From NCBI GenBank assembly GCA_022494885.1, contig JAGVSM010001189.1:31013-95012 (forward strand): a stretch of DNA of 64,000 bases, in the 5' to 3' direction. Below the pieces are notes generated by a model that was not told the DNA's origin, made no database searches, and worked only from the letters and a program-made list of their open reading frames with translations. The stretch's first letter is position 1. Each line of letters begins with the position of its first letter. This DNA comes from Micrasema longulum. Its lineage: Eukaryota; Arthropoda; Insecta; Trichoptera; Brachycentridae. The translations under genes were made by a program, and so were the position numbers. Of the stretch, positions 38,201-48,500 are shown in pieces.

Positions 38201-41028
38201 CCAGAGGGCATAGTAAATAGTTTAAAAATACATAAATTACTTAATATATAGCAGCAATATATAATATATAGTAATATTTTTTACTATTAATATGTATTTC
38301 ATTGCTATGTAATAATCCTTTATTTTTTTAATACTCTGTGAATAATTACCTCGTATGCATATTGTAAAAAAAACAAAAAAAAATGATAAAACAGCTGATT
38401 TAATTGCACCAGGACTGTTGTAGAGTAGGTCCAACAGCTCTGCATAACTATTTTCAGTTTTGTACATATTTGTTACTTCATAGGCATTTAGAATCTTTAT
38501 TTCTATTTTTATATATCTTTAGCTTTTTAATCTTTATTTTCTATTGAATATGTTCTGTAACTTGAAATAAAAAATAAAACTATTATTTTATTGGTTGGTT
38601 CGAAGAAATTGCCATTTGGCAATAAGCCCGCCAATGTACAAATAACATTATGTACAAAAAGTTAAATAAATAAATAGAATCAATGGACCCTTAGTTTCTG
38701 ATCCAAATCCAAAAATAGCGGCCTTAGTTTTCAAAATATTAAATATAAACAAAATCAAAATATGAAGATCATTTTTATATATTTTTAAAAAAGTATTTGT
38801 GAAGCAAAAAAAAAAAATAATAATACTTGACATTGGCGTTAAGCACATAAGGTTAACTAAACAAAATTAATAAAAAGGAAAACATTTTGCAGACTTAAAA
38901 GTAACAAATAATAATTGAATTGTGGTTGTATTACGCAGACAGCTGCTGAAGCTCGGTGCGGACCCATGCGTGCGTAATGTGGCTCTGCACACCCCCTACT
39001 CCGCCACCTGTCACCAGGACACTCGGGTGGCCTTCAGACTATTCCAAGGGTTGTATCCGGACAGATATAATTACGCAAAGGTCGGTTCTATTTCTGTCTT
39101 ATCAGTACTTCCTCTATTCTGAAAAGTTTAACATGTTTGAGGCATTTAAAAATAAAGTAATTTAGTATTGTTTTTTTTTTTGTTGGACCACTTTGTGGTG
39201 TAATAGTATGCGCGTTTGTGTATCGTGTCTGTGGTTCCAACTCCGGACATGGTAGACTTATTTATTTAGAAATCGTATTTTTACATTCCATTGGCATGTG
39301 AAGTGTAAATCTGATTATCTCCCATCCACGCTGTGATTTATGGGATTTGATCATTTCAATACATAAGTATTTATCTTAGGCACTGCTGCTTTCTTTCCTA
39401 ATTGACAACTTTCAACTTTCAACTTCCCTATTTGATAAATAGTTAAATTGTATTTATATCTCAGAGTAATAATTCTCTAGAGAAGCTCTTATGCTCTTTT
39501 GCATAGAATAAATGTTTTCCAAATTTAGCACACACAATTCTTAACCCAAGTACCCGCGGCCCGTTGTATTGCTGTAATCTGTAGCTAAGTTCACTGTCAA
39601 TAATTATAAAATGGTTTTTCTCTATATGGGTGACTATTAGGTTATTACTCTAAGATTTATATCCACTATTTTTAGTTATTTATTTTCTTCTTCTGCTCTA
39701 TCCTTCCTCTCTCCACTGCTGTATATATCCCTCTTCTAATTCCTTCCGCTCGTCTCTGTCTCGACTCCTCCGCATTCAGGCACCACCGGCTATCTGGGCA
39801 ATGTCCTAGGTCCATCTTTTTGGGGACCTTCCAACCCTCCTTTTATTTGTTCCGATCCTCAACTTTAATATTTGTGGCACCCACCCGGTGTCCCCCCTGT
39901 CTAGCCATATGTACTGCCGATTGCCACTTTAGTTTTGCCACACGGTTCATGACATCAGCAAATTCGTTTCTCCATCTCATCTATTCGTTTCTTATTCTAT
40001 CTCGGAGACTTGCACCGAGCGTCTGCCGTTCCATGAACTATTGAAAGGATTGCTTTTTGAGCGCTCTTTATTGTAAGGGTTATCGTCTCTAGTTCATAAG
40101 TTAATTATATATTTATGATATTATCTGCTCAGGCTAATATTCCCGGCCCCCTGACATCGGAGATTTTGGAGCTGGAGAAGGAGAAGAAAGCGGCTCAGAA
40201 GAAGGCCAAGAGACAAAAGGATAAGGAAAAGTTGCAGGAGAAGATCAAGGTTGAGAAGTTCCTCCAACTTAATGATAAAGGAAAGGTAATGTTTCACTGA
40301 ATTAGAACAAACTAGTAACTTGCTATTCCTAAATTGCTGTAAATTGCCTGACTAGGAGAACTTAAGGTTTTAAATATTGTTTTAACAATAAACAAATAAA
40401 ACCCATGCTCGTCTCCTAGTTGAAAAATTACGGTGCCCACAAATAGCTTTAAGAGTTCAGACACTAAGTGTCAATAACCCTTTAGAAATAGTTGATAGAT
40501 TTCTGGTTTCCGGGTAACCATATTTAGCGTGCTTTCATACGTACTGGATTCTCTTTTTAAATGTCAGAAACACTCACCTCCTGACATTATGGGCGGTGTA
40601 GTTTAAAAAATACAAATCATAGCGATGATAATTACAAAAAAAAAATTATTAAAACTCTATTTGATAGTCTATGAACAAATAAAAAAAACACTGCACTTCC
40701 AAAAGAGAAGTACAAAATAGTCCAAATCATGTTGTAAGGAAAATAAGATGTATCTCTTGGCTCAAAAACTTAAAAATAATGCTTCCACTGTAGCATCATA
40801 TTTTAATTCTTTTAATTGTCCACCAAACCTATGATTATTTATTATCTTTGAATATGTTTTTTATGTTTGTTTTTATTCCAGATTGCGGCTACTTCCGATA
40901 GGCGATGTTTTTCTTGCGGCGTCTGTCTACAGCCAACTCCTTTCCAGTACCAAGACTTCAAGTTCTGCTCCATCAAGTGTCTGCAGAACCACAGGAATAC
41001 TCGGCCCCTCCAGCTGTCGGCTCAATAA
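26106..41028 (+). CDS. ANKZF1: ANKZF1/Vms1 peptidyl-tRNA hydrolase (ribosome quality control)
   Basis: Eleven exons: 26106-26214, 27426-27632, 29101-29279, 31541-31686, 32603-32735, 34341-34563, 35298-35872, 37021-37181, 38939-39080, 40133-40285, 40882-41028. All are GT-AG and in phase, giving 724 residues, about the usual family length. Seen in order: a finger with C59-x2-C62 and H76-x5-H82; an acidic Ser run (~107-120); VLRF1 segments [20 protein letters not shown] and GGHFAGAVF (~175-205), then HKTFHSY, the loop GQGKAQG with Gln231, and [13 protein letters not shown]; a long basic, low-complexity exon 7 (333-524); an ankyrin-like segment [10 protein letters not shown]...[12 protein letters not shown]; a Lys/Glu-rich helix; and a C-terminal Cys-rich domain. 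Known role: it cleaves nascent chains from tRNA on stalled 60S subunits, working with Cdc48/p97 and protecting mitochondria. The AAQKKAKR stretch is only a weak p97-binding (VIM) candidate. Confidence 0.95.
26736..27133 (+). pseudogene. mariner transposase remnant (5' part) with 3' terminus
   Basis: From ATGGATCAAAGAATTAG the frame, after two stops, reads [20 protein letters not shown], then [20 protein letters not shown] and [16 protein letters not shown]. This is the N-terminal helix-turn-helix region of mellifera-type mariner. The sequence then jumps to the 3' end TTCCTGTTATTTTCTGAACA, so the catalytic part is deleted. No 5' TIR seen. Intron 1 of ANKZF1. Confidence 0.8.
28235..28475 (+). 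repeat. SINE A, divergent copy
   Basis: A GGGTTCAATAGCTGGGAAGG B-box-like stretch is followed by ACGCTGCCTCTAGTGTACTA, ATGCAGAGCCCTAGGCACCA and TCGGATGTGGACGGGCTGAT, paralleling the SINE A body (ACGCTGCGATTGGTGTACCA...). Intron 2 of ANKZF1. Confidence 0.5.
30186..30208. repeat. (TA)n microsatellite
   Basis: Run of TA dinucleotides at 30187-30207, in intron 3 of ANKZF1. Confidence 0.85.
30250..30400 (+). mobile_element. Hammerhead-like element end, family beta, copy 2
   Basis: Motif at 30268-30303: CTGACTA, AGAGAT/GACTC arms around GGGTAC, GAAACCGGTTGAC. It is followed by AAGTCGGTAAGTGGTTATAT and AATGTTTGACCACAAAGTTA, as in the 45.5-kb copy. Intron 3 of ANKZF1. Confidence 0.55.
31541..32735 (+). 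CDS. ANKZF1: Exons 4-5 of ANKZF1: VLRF1 catalytic core
   Basis: Exon 4 (31541-31686) carries the GGHFAGAVF strand. Exon 5 (32603-32735) carries the GQGKAQG loop whose Gln231 corresponds to the catalytic glutamine of the eRF1-like Vms1 release-factor fold. Between them lies a 916-base intron with a tandem repeat. Nothing in the core looks disabled, so the enzyme is probably active. Confidence 0.85.
32155..32485 (+). repeat. Tandem repeat of ~52-62 bp monomers in ANKZF1 intron 4
   Basis: The core CTATTTTAAAGGCTTGT(C/T)AA followed by AGCCTTATTTAAAAAAAA recurs. AAAGGCTTG occurs near 32203, 32304, 32361, 32413 and 32473, with a partial unit at 32262. Copy number is about six and monomers are diverged. 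Confidence 0.85.
33400..33595 (+). mobile_element. Non-LTR retrotransposon 3' remnant
   Basis: The plus frame reads [13 protein letters not shown], then [13 protein letters not shown] after a stop, the typical C-terminal end of non-LTR ORF2 proteins. Intron 5 of ANKZF1. Confidence 0.5.
34190..34270 (-). repeat. tRNA-like SINE head (family A-like)
   Basis: On the minus strand: AACCCTGTAGTGTAATGATA as A box and GGGTTCGATTCCCAGG as B box, about 60 nt apart. The acceptor stem does not pair and there is no tRNA 3' half, so this is a SINE head rather than a gene. Confidence 0.5.
34635..34830 (+). repeat. Dispersed repeat R copy
   Basis: CACCTGCATCAATAAAGGTT, TTTCAGCTCTTTTGCTTCTC, CTGTAAATGCCTAGATTTCC and CTTCTCAAAAATG follow the family R order. 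ANKZF1 intron 6 begins 70 bases before it. Confidence 0.65.
36860..36920 (+). repeat. Short fragment of dispersed repeat R
   Basis: ATCATAAGCTCTGTAAATGC then CTAGACTTCCATATTCTC. Confidence 0.5.
37740..38060 (+). repeat. Dispersed repeat R, near-complete copy
   Basis: TGTTTGTAGACAGGCTGGAT at 37771 precedes ATGAATCTCACCCACATGAT, GGTGTATGTTACACAGTGTG and TAAAGTGGCCACTAAAGCCA. ANKZF1 intron 8. Confidence 0.65.
38535..38645 (+). repeat. 3' end of a non-LTR element
   Basis: AGAAATTGCCATTTGGCAAT then AAGCCCGCCAATGTACA. An inverted copy lies at about 57105-57235. The motif resembles 3' UTR ends of insect LINEs with a GAAATTGC...GCAATAAG hairpin. Confidence 0.5.
39187..39345 (+). repeat. Divergent tRNA-derived SINE
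   Basis: A box TTTGTGGTGTAATAGTATGC and B-box-like GTGGTTCCAACTCCG, about 35 nt apart, are followed by a body with TAAATCTGATTATCTCCCAT. ANKZF1 intron 9. Confidence 0.45.
39668..40075 (-). mobile_element. Non-LTR retrotransposon remnant (I/Jockey-like)
   Basis: The minus-strand translation, with stops, contains [25 protein letters not shown] and [16 protein letters not shown], matching in order the WAGH...GRPxxRW...W tail of such proteins. Antisense to ANKZF1 in intron 9, ending about 57 bases before the exon 10 acceptor. Confidence 0.45.
40286..40881 (+). other. ANKZF1 intron 10
   Basis: AT-rich; nothing recognisable. Confidence 0.5.
40882..41028 (+). CDS. ANKZF1: Exon 11 of ANKZF1: C-terminal Cys-rich (treble-clef) domain and stop
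   Basis: It encodes [11 protein letters not shown] and [13 protein letters not shown], with cysteines at 685, 688, 691, 705 and 709 and H713, then LSAQ and TAA. This fits the Vms1-associated treble-clef zinc domain. Confidence 0.85.
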   Translation: MAATSDRRCFSCGVCLQPTPFQYQDFKFCSIKCLQNHRNTRPLQLSAQ

Positions 41029-41682
41029 CACTTATCTCGTCCATTAGAGAATGCTAGTTTGGAATTGTCACATAGCGGAAGACTACTTAGCTCTTTGGAA
41101 TTCTTGCATTCTTACAATCAACCCAAATATTTAAACTAGTTGCGAATAACTCAATGCTACAAAATGGGGATAGTTGTGATAGAGTGGGATGTGAGAGAAC
41201 CACGAGACTATAACTCGGTTAAAAAAGTATGTGTGAATCACTAGCAAAAAACTACTACTACTAAAAAATCACTACTACTAAAGACAGTCTCGAAAGGCGC
41301 ATTTTTCTTTGTTGTCCAAGGCGTTAAAACACTCGGTTTTGCCTTTGGGCTTGGGTTCACCACTATTTATGTCTGCTCGTCTATTTATTATATCAAAGTA
41401 CCTATGTAAATATAAGTTGAGTTTTTTGATCAGTCACTAAAAGGGGGCTCCTGACTCCGATCTTTTAATGGGCATCGCCCTAACAGCTAGAATTCCATAT
41501 TCCTTTCCCGTGCAAGTTTTCCATCTCTGTATAAATATCATCTGTATTTTTTGTCTATTATTTAGCGTAATTATGTTCGGATCTTTTGTAAACAGATTGA
41601 TATTTGTTTGAAAAATTAGTAGGTATGTAAATACTAACTATAATATATTATGTTTGCTGTGTCACCTGTTTCAAAGTGATCA

Positions 41683-41688
41683 AATAAA
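41683..41688 (+). other. Candidate poly(A) signal of ANKZF1
   Basis: AATAAA about 655 bases after the ANKZF1 stop codon and upstream of the GPCR start. No closer canonical hexamer was noticed, but the true 3' end cannot be seen. Confidence 0.4.
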
Positions 41689-41867
41689 AGACTAAATAGA
41701 TGATAACTATTGTCAAATATGTTTGTATAATTTATAGATATGTGAATTTTAAGTAAACAATATTTTATTAAAAATATAGTTGGTTTATTTTATTTTGTTC
41801 TTTTACTACCAAATTTAGTTTTTATCACACTCAGATAAAATTCAACCTATGCCACTGTAGTTTTCTT

Positions 41868-42080
41868 ACTGATACTGTCTTTGGTGTAGGAAATTTTAGA
41901 ACCAACGTCGGATTCTATTCACCTCTGCCGAGGATCCTCGGAACGTTTAACAAAATCTCATTAAACAACATTGTCAATGTGTTCCTACAGCGAAGGGAAG
42001 CATTCAGGAAGCAAGCTGTGTTTTCACTCTTGGATTACAGATGACTCACTTGTCATGTCTGCCTAGATGTTATTACCATA
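41868..42080 (+). mobile_element. Non-LTR retrotransposon 3' end
   Basis: It reads RTNVGFYSPLPRILGTFNKI, then SLNNIVNVFLQRREAFRKQA and VFSLL. It closely parallels 47390-47610 (FSPLPRILRTVNEISLNGTV ... AFKKQAVLSLL). It sits between ANKZF1 and the GPCR gene. Confidence 0.65.
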
Positions 42081-42466
42081 TCTGTTGTAATGAAAAATTT
42101 CTAAGATTGCTTGGGTAAAGTTCATCATCGTCATCATTCCCTTTCACAAATCTTTAAGTGCCAATCTATAGAAGCTTTGTAAGACAAAAGTTTTTTTAAA
42201 TGTTGAATAAATTTAAGTATTTGTATAATATACACGTACAGGTCACAGTGTGTTATTGTTTTCTTTTTAAATTGAAATATGCAATAATATTTATTGTGTT
42301 CAATTACGTATCCATGACTCACCACTTTTTATCAATGTTAGATTCCGTGTATATCCAAGTAAGTATTTAGACCACAGGATAAGTGAAGATAAGCTTAGTT
42401 GTGAACAAATATCAAAGGCACGAACTCATAAATAATCAACGTTGAAAATATTTCTTCAGATATGTG

Positions 42467-42472
42467 TCAGTC
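42467..42472 (+). promoter_or_regulatory. Candidate initiator of Methuselah-like receptor
   Basis: TCAGTC matches the arthropod initiator consensus and lies 34 bases upstream of the chosen ATG. Sequence match only. Confidence 0.2.
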
Positions 42473-42505
42473 GAATAAATTCAAACGGTTTAATTAAAAG
42501 ATGAA

Positions 42506-45500
42506 ATGAAAGCAGCGAGAATGAATTTAAGCACTCTTTTCGGTTTATTTGTTGTGTCTACAATAGCTTTTGCCGAAGATCCGTGTCATTTTTATATGAG
42601 CATCGATATAACCAACGGTGAACATTGGGGGAATCATTCCATCAGTTATGACGGGTTGCTGTACACCCCCGAACACTATTTTGTATACGAAGACGAAAGT
42701 GTTTCGGCTCACGTGAGAGGATGTGTCTGCATGATCAGTACTTGCATTCGGAAGTGTTGTCCTCCCGGAGAAGTGTACCACGATGTTGGTTGCGTCACGA
42801 GTAACGACTCTTTCGTGCATCCTTTCACTCCACCGATATATGAGTTGGCGGAGAGAAAAATTATACCTGAATTTAATCGCCATTTCACCGTGCTTTATGA
42901 AAGTACTTGCCCTAACGATTCGTATACCTTGAATCCGTACACAAATAAAGATGACGAGTTTTATTTACAAACGGTAAGTTCTTATTTCTAGAAAGTAGCT
43001 TAGAGCTTTTTACATCTATTTATTTTTTCAATTGCCAATGAGGTAGTTCAGTAATTATTTTATATTTGTTAATAGACTTAGCCAATAAAAAATGTTATTA
43101 TGTATGAGGTGCGTTCAGAAAATAACAGGAATTTTTATTTTAGACGTGTTCGGCGAGCTCGGAAATTTTCATCTCGGCGATCCGGAATACCTCCACTGGG
43201 ACGATTGAGTCTTAGTTTCGACATCATATCTGTACACCCATGTTTCATCACCTGTTATAACACATTTTAGTAATTCTGCATCGTCGTTGACTTCATTTAG
43301 TGACACCTGAGCAACATTCTCCGCTATTTTTGTTCAAAATACAAAAATTTTGGAACAAATTTTGCTCCCACACGGCTCATGCTAATCGATATGCCAACGT
43401 CATCGGCGTAATCGTAATCGTAATTCGGCGATCGTTCATAACCATTTCATTCACTTTTTCATCGGTTGTTGATGTGCTGGGGCGTGCGTTGAGGACATGT
43501 ATGCCAATATATATATTTTTTAAATTTGCCAGTCGGACTCTCTAAACCCCCGAAATTTAAAAATTCCCGTTATTTTCTGAACATACCTCGTAAAGTGTGA
43601 TTTTTTTGAGTTTTGCATTTACCCCGCCTGTGATGTCACAAGTTCTCAATGGTGAGTCCTGCTGATCGGCGAATTGGCTTCCCGTAAACTGGAAATCTAT
43701 CACAACACTATCATTGGTAGATTCACTAGAACTCGTGATATTACTTAAAGCTAGGTTCATTTTTACCGCATTTTACTGCATGTGAGAAAACATTTTTCGT
43801 ATCCAATTTCCCTACAGAACTTCCTCATTATCGCATAGCATTGTTTTTGTGAAAAATCAGCTCAAGAATGTTTTTCAGGGGTGGTAAATTCAAATTACAG
43901 ATAGAAGCGACATTAAAACATGATTTTTAGCTACAGGGTGCTGGGCATTTGGGATTCTAGTCCCTATTTACAGTCACAGCGATTGTTCAAGTACCTATGA
44001 AACATTTGGCGGCCTCCGTGGTGTGGTGGTCAAGACGCTTGACACACATGGATGTACCGAGTTCGATTCTCGGTGAGAACACAAAAAAATTGATGTGATT
44101 TTTCTCAAGCCAGGGTGTTCTGTGATGTAATTCACATCTGTAATTGGGCCTCCTGGCCTGTTGTGGTGCAAAAAAATAATTAAATTTAAACTAAATTAAA
44201 TAAATTTGACAGGGAATTTAGTTTACAGATAGGACCTAGATTATTAATTATCCTGCACCAACAGAGTGCATGGATTGTTGAAACTCTAGCCTCTATTTAC
44301 AGTTAAACTGATGAAATATTTTTCTAAAAAATATAATTTACTGACGCGAGTTAGACTGTCGTACATCTTTCAGATGAAAAGTGCAGGGATGTTTGGAATT
44401 ATGGTGCCCTGAAAATGATTGAAATAAATTTGTAATTATGCATTAAACAACGCCGCAACTTTGTTTAATAATGCTTCCACAGGTTCTAAAAATAAAACAT
44501 TAAACTTGATCGGTTGCTAGTCCTTCAGTTTTGAGAACTAAGGGAAAGTATATTTTATAGAATGGAGATCTGTACTACCCCAAGTATCACACGGGACCCA
44601 AGCACCTTGATGTGATGTCCTACTGTGTGGATGCTTTTACCTCTTCGCCGTCCCCGACCGGAGGCAACTGGGCCACGACGTATCTCCCCATTATCTGTAT
44701 AGACTATGATGTCGACATTGGGAAAGAAACGAATGAATTTATTTTCATTGCATTTCTGATTGGTAAGATTTGTAGTTTTCATTTAATTGAATTGAATTGA
44801 AATTTTATTTTATTGGGGAATTTTACAGCTATTACATAAGAATAAGTAGGAATACAGGGTGTTCTATAAACCCTGTCACACCCGAAACCACGATGATCAG
44901 TATGGGCAAGAAGACATATTGGCATATTTAAAAAAATATTTAGAACAAAAAAGAATTGTAAAAATAAAATTTTAAAATGAACCAATGGTTGCTTACTTCT
45001 GCAGGGGAGAAGCAAGGGGGGCGCGGCCGCGCGTTTAACAGTGTGTCAGACTCCCCCCTCCCCTCCCCTCGTTTCTCCCCTGGAGAAGTTAGCAACCATT
45101 TGTTTTTTTCAATATTTAATTTTTTAAAATTTTATTCATTCTAAAAAATTATTTTAATGTGCCAATATGTCTTCTTGCTTATACTGATCATCGTGGTTTC
45201 GGATGTGACAGGGTTTAAAGAACATCCTGTACATTAAAAATACGAGAGCCAATTAAAAAATCCACTGTAAATCTAATAATAAAACTGAATATTTTTACTA
45301 AATATTATTAAATATTTGTATATAACCACTTACCGACTTTTCTATGTCTACCGGTTTCGAGACGTACCAGTCTCTTTGTCAGGACACTTTTGTGGGTGTA
45401 TAGTGGGTTTTGCATGTTGGTTTGCATGTTGGTTTAATTGGTGTCCCGACGAAAAGACGGGTACGTCTCGAAACCGGTAGACATAGAAAAGTCGGTGTGT

Positions 45501-48500
45501 GGTTATATACAAATATATTTAATAACATTAAGTAAAATGTTTGACCACAAAGTTGATGCTTTAAATATTAATAATATAAATATTTTTTTTTTTTTTTAAT
45601 TTAAAAAATTCCTCTAGTCACAATAAATTAGTGATTGACAGAAACAAGATTTTCAACCGAAACTTAAACTTATTGAATTAACAATGTATGATTATGTCCA
45701 AATGCTTGCAGACTGGCTGGACTTCCTGCCTAGGGTGTTGTTCATATTTAATTTTATTTCAACAGAGAGGGAAAACATTTTTGAGAAGGGAATGTGGAAG
45801 TCTAGGCATTTACAGGGCTTATGACCTGTCATTGGCTGGTTTAAGTGGCCACTTTACACACTGAATGTTACACATAGTGTAAAGTGGCCACTTAAACCAG
45901 CCAATGACAGGTCATAAGCCCTGTAAATGTCTAGACTTCTATATTCCCTTCTCAAAAATGTTTTTCCCCTCTGTTGAAATAAATTTAATTATTGAAATAA
46001 GTTTAAAATCCCTTCAAAACGGCCAAAATTAGGCATTTTTATTGTTAAACTTTACGAGTTCATTAAAATAAGTGTTTAATGAAAGACACACATTTTCAAC
46101 AAGACAAGAGTCACTTTGTTTATTTTTTGGTTTGTTGTTATGTTATAGATATAACTTATTTATATAAAGATTCTTCAATGTGCGCTCTAGGAACTTTAAC
46201 TTATTTACTATAAAGTATTATAAAAATATAAATATGATAAATCTAAGAACTACTTATTATGGTCAACATGTCACAAAATCCATCTTGTTTATATTTTTCA
46301 TGTTAGACAAAGAATATAATAACTAATTATTTGAATGGACAACAATCCAATACCTCAAATTGTGCTAATTTTCTACCAGAGTACAGCCGAACGTAATCCG
46401 TTTCAGCCAATTTTTGCCAAAACCGAAACTTCGATCGGCCACTACAATAATTTATCTTTTTTAGAGAAAAGGTTTTGCGTTCTTATGATTTAAAGAAATA
46501 TTTAAATTTTGGGGCCATTTTCAACGAGTTGTAAATAACTCACTATTAGAAAATGGGAATAAAGTTCGAACCTTTCATCCATGAGTCCACAACACTAGTC
46601 ACGAGACCACAACATTGTTTTGATTCGAATTTTGTTTATAGTAATATATTATCATTATATGGTACCACATTGGTACTCCAATTGCAGTGTTTCTGGATCA
46701 TTCAATACATGAAGTCAAAATGATCAGTCTTACACCTCAGACCCAGTCCAGGGACTATGCAATTCACTCATAAACGGTTTTAATTTCCAGGCTTGTCGAT
46801 CTCGATACCGTTTCTTCTTATAACATTTCTGGTTTATGCCATCATCCCCGAGTTGAGAAATTTGCATGGTAAAGTTTTGATGACGTACGTCGCTGGACTA
46901 ATTATTGCCTACATCTTCCTTGCCATTTCACAAACAGTTGCGGGAGATCCAAATCTTCCCAAAAGCTCCTGTTTATTTTTGGGTAAGTAACAGCTATGAA
47001 ATCGTATCGCGGGGTAATTAATGAAGTCATCTGGGTAACTTCTAAATTGTTATTTGTGATTTACCCACTAAAACACATATTTGCATCTTCCTCCATTAAT
47101 GCTACAAATAGACAGGCCGTGATTCATTCAAATCATATTTCGATGGTTCGAATGCGTGACTTGTCTATTTCATTTAACGCGGATTGAATCGGTGCAACGT
47201 AAATGTTTAAAATTGTTAATATTTAGAATTGGATCAAATACTTTCATAATTGACTATTATGATCGTCTAGAGTACTTTTATATATTCAGCTTAGAATTCA
47301 GAAGGATTTTAGCTGGTTTGATATTCTATCGCAAAATTAATATCTAACTGTATACATGCCTATGAATTCCTTGCTCAGATAAACCTTAATGTACCTCGCC
47401 GTAACTTGCGCACCAATCCTGTCTGCTGTGGGAAATTATAAAACTAACATCGGATTTTTTCCCCTCTGCCAAGGATCCTCAGAACAGTGAACGAAATCTC
47501 ATTAAACGGTACTGTCGATGTGTTCCTACAGCAAGGGGAGGCATTCAAGAAGCAAGCGGTGTTGTCACTCCTGACTCGCGATGACACACTTGCCATGTCC
47601 GCCTAGATTATGCCATATTTATACCTTTTGTAAATTTAAATAGATTTGAAGACTGTTTAGATTAAGTGTTACTCATTAATGCCAATCTGTTAAGGCTAAC
47701 ATAAGCCTATTGATTGGCTTTAAAAAAAAATGTAGCATGAAAAAAAAAGCGTTTTTGAAGTTACCAGTTGTAGTAATTACCTTGCGATATGTACTTCGTA
47801 CTTACAGCATATTATTTCAAATTTCATTTTAATAATAGGATTCCACCAGAATGGAATAGTAACTACAGTATAAAATAGTCTCTATAATCCAAACAAACAA
47901 TTAATTTGTTTAATGAATTTTTACGATCACTGCAATCTTTAAAAATTAAAGCAAACTTTTTGAGTAAAGTTCATCAATAAGATTTTATTTATTTAACTGT
48001 GATATACACACGTTTTAAGGCGTAGTAGGTATTTTATATGAGAATGAAGAAATTCAGTGGTTTTCTTAATTTTTAATTTAATTTATTAATAGACTATCAA
48101 ACTAAGCAAACAAATAATTATTTTATGTATCGCAGTACCATTGCTATGATTTTTAAAGTTTTTTTAATTTTGAAATTACTCCGCCCGTGACATTACTAGT
48201 TGTCGTCTGTGAGTTGTCCTGACTGGTGAGTTGGCTTCCGGAAACCGGAAATCTATCACAATGCATAACAACGCTGCAATTGCTCCGCAAGAACTTATGA
48301 CATAGTTCATTTATTTGATTTTTTTTGTACATTTTCGAGTAACTTCGCCATATAATTACAGTAAATAAAGTACGAAAGAGATTGCCGACTTTGTAGAGTT
48401 TGGACTTTGTGGATTACAAAGAGACGACGTTCTACAAAGCCCATTAGGCTGGCAGTCTCTTTCTTAAGCCCGACGTCCTTGATTTGATACCGGCTACTGT

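Noticed and set aside
42545..42883. 112-codon minus-strand open frame
   Set aside because: Antisense of the first Methuselah-like exon; no domain features.
43994..44070. Possible tRNA gene
   Set aside because: The B box is good but the cloverleaf is incomplete and a repeat-specific tail follows, so it was called a SINE.
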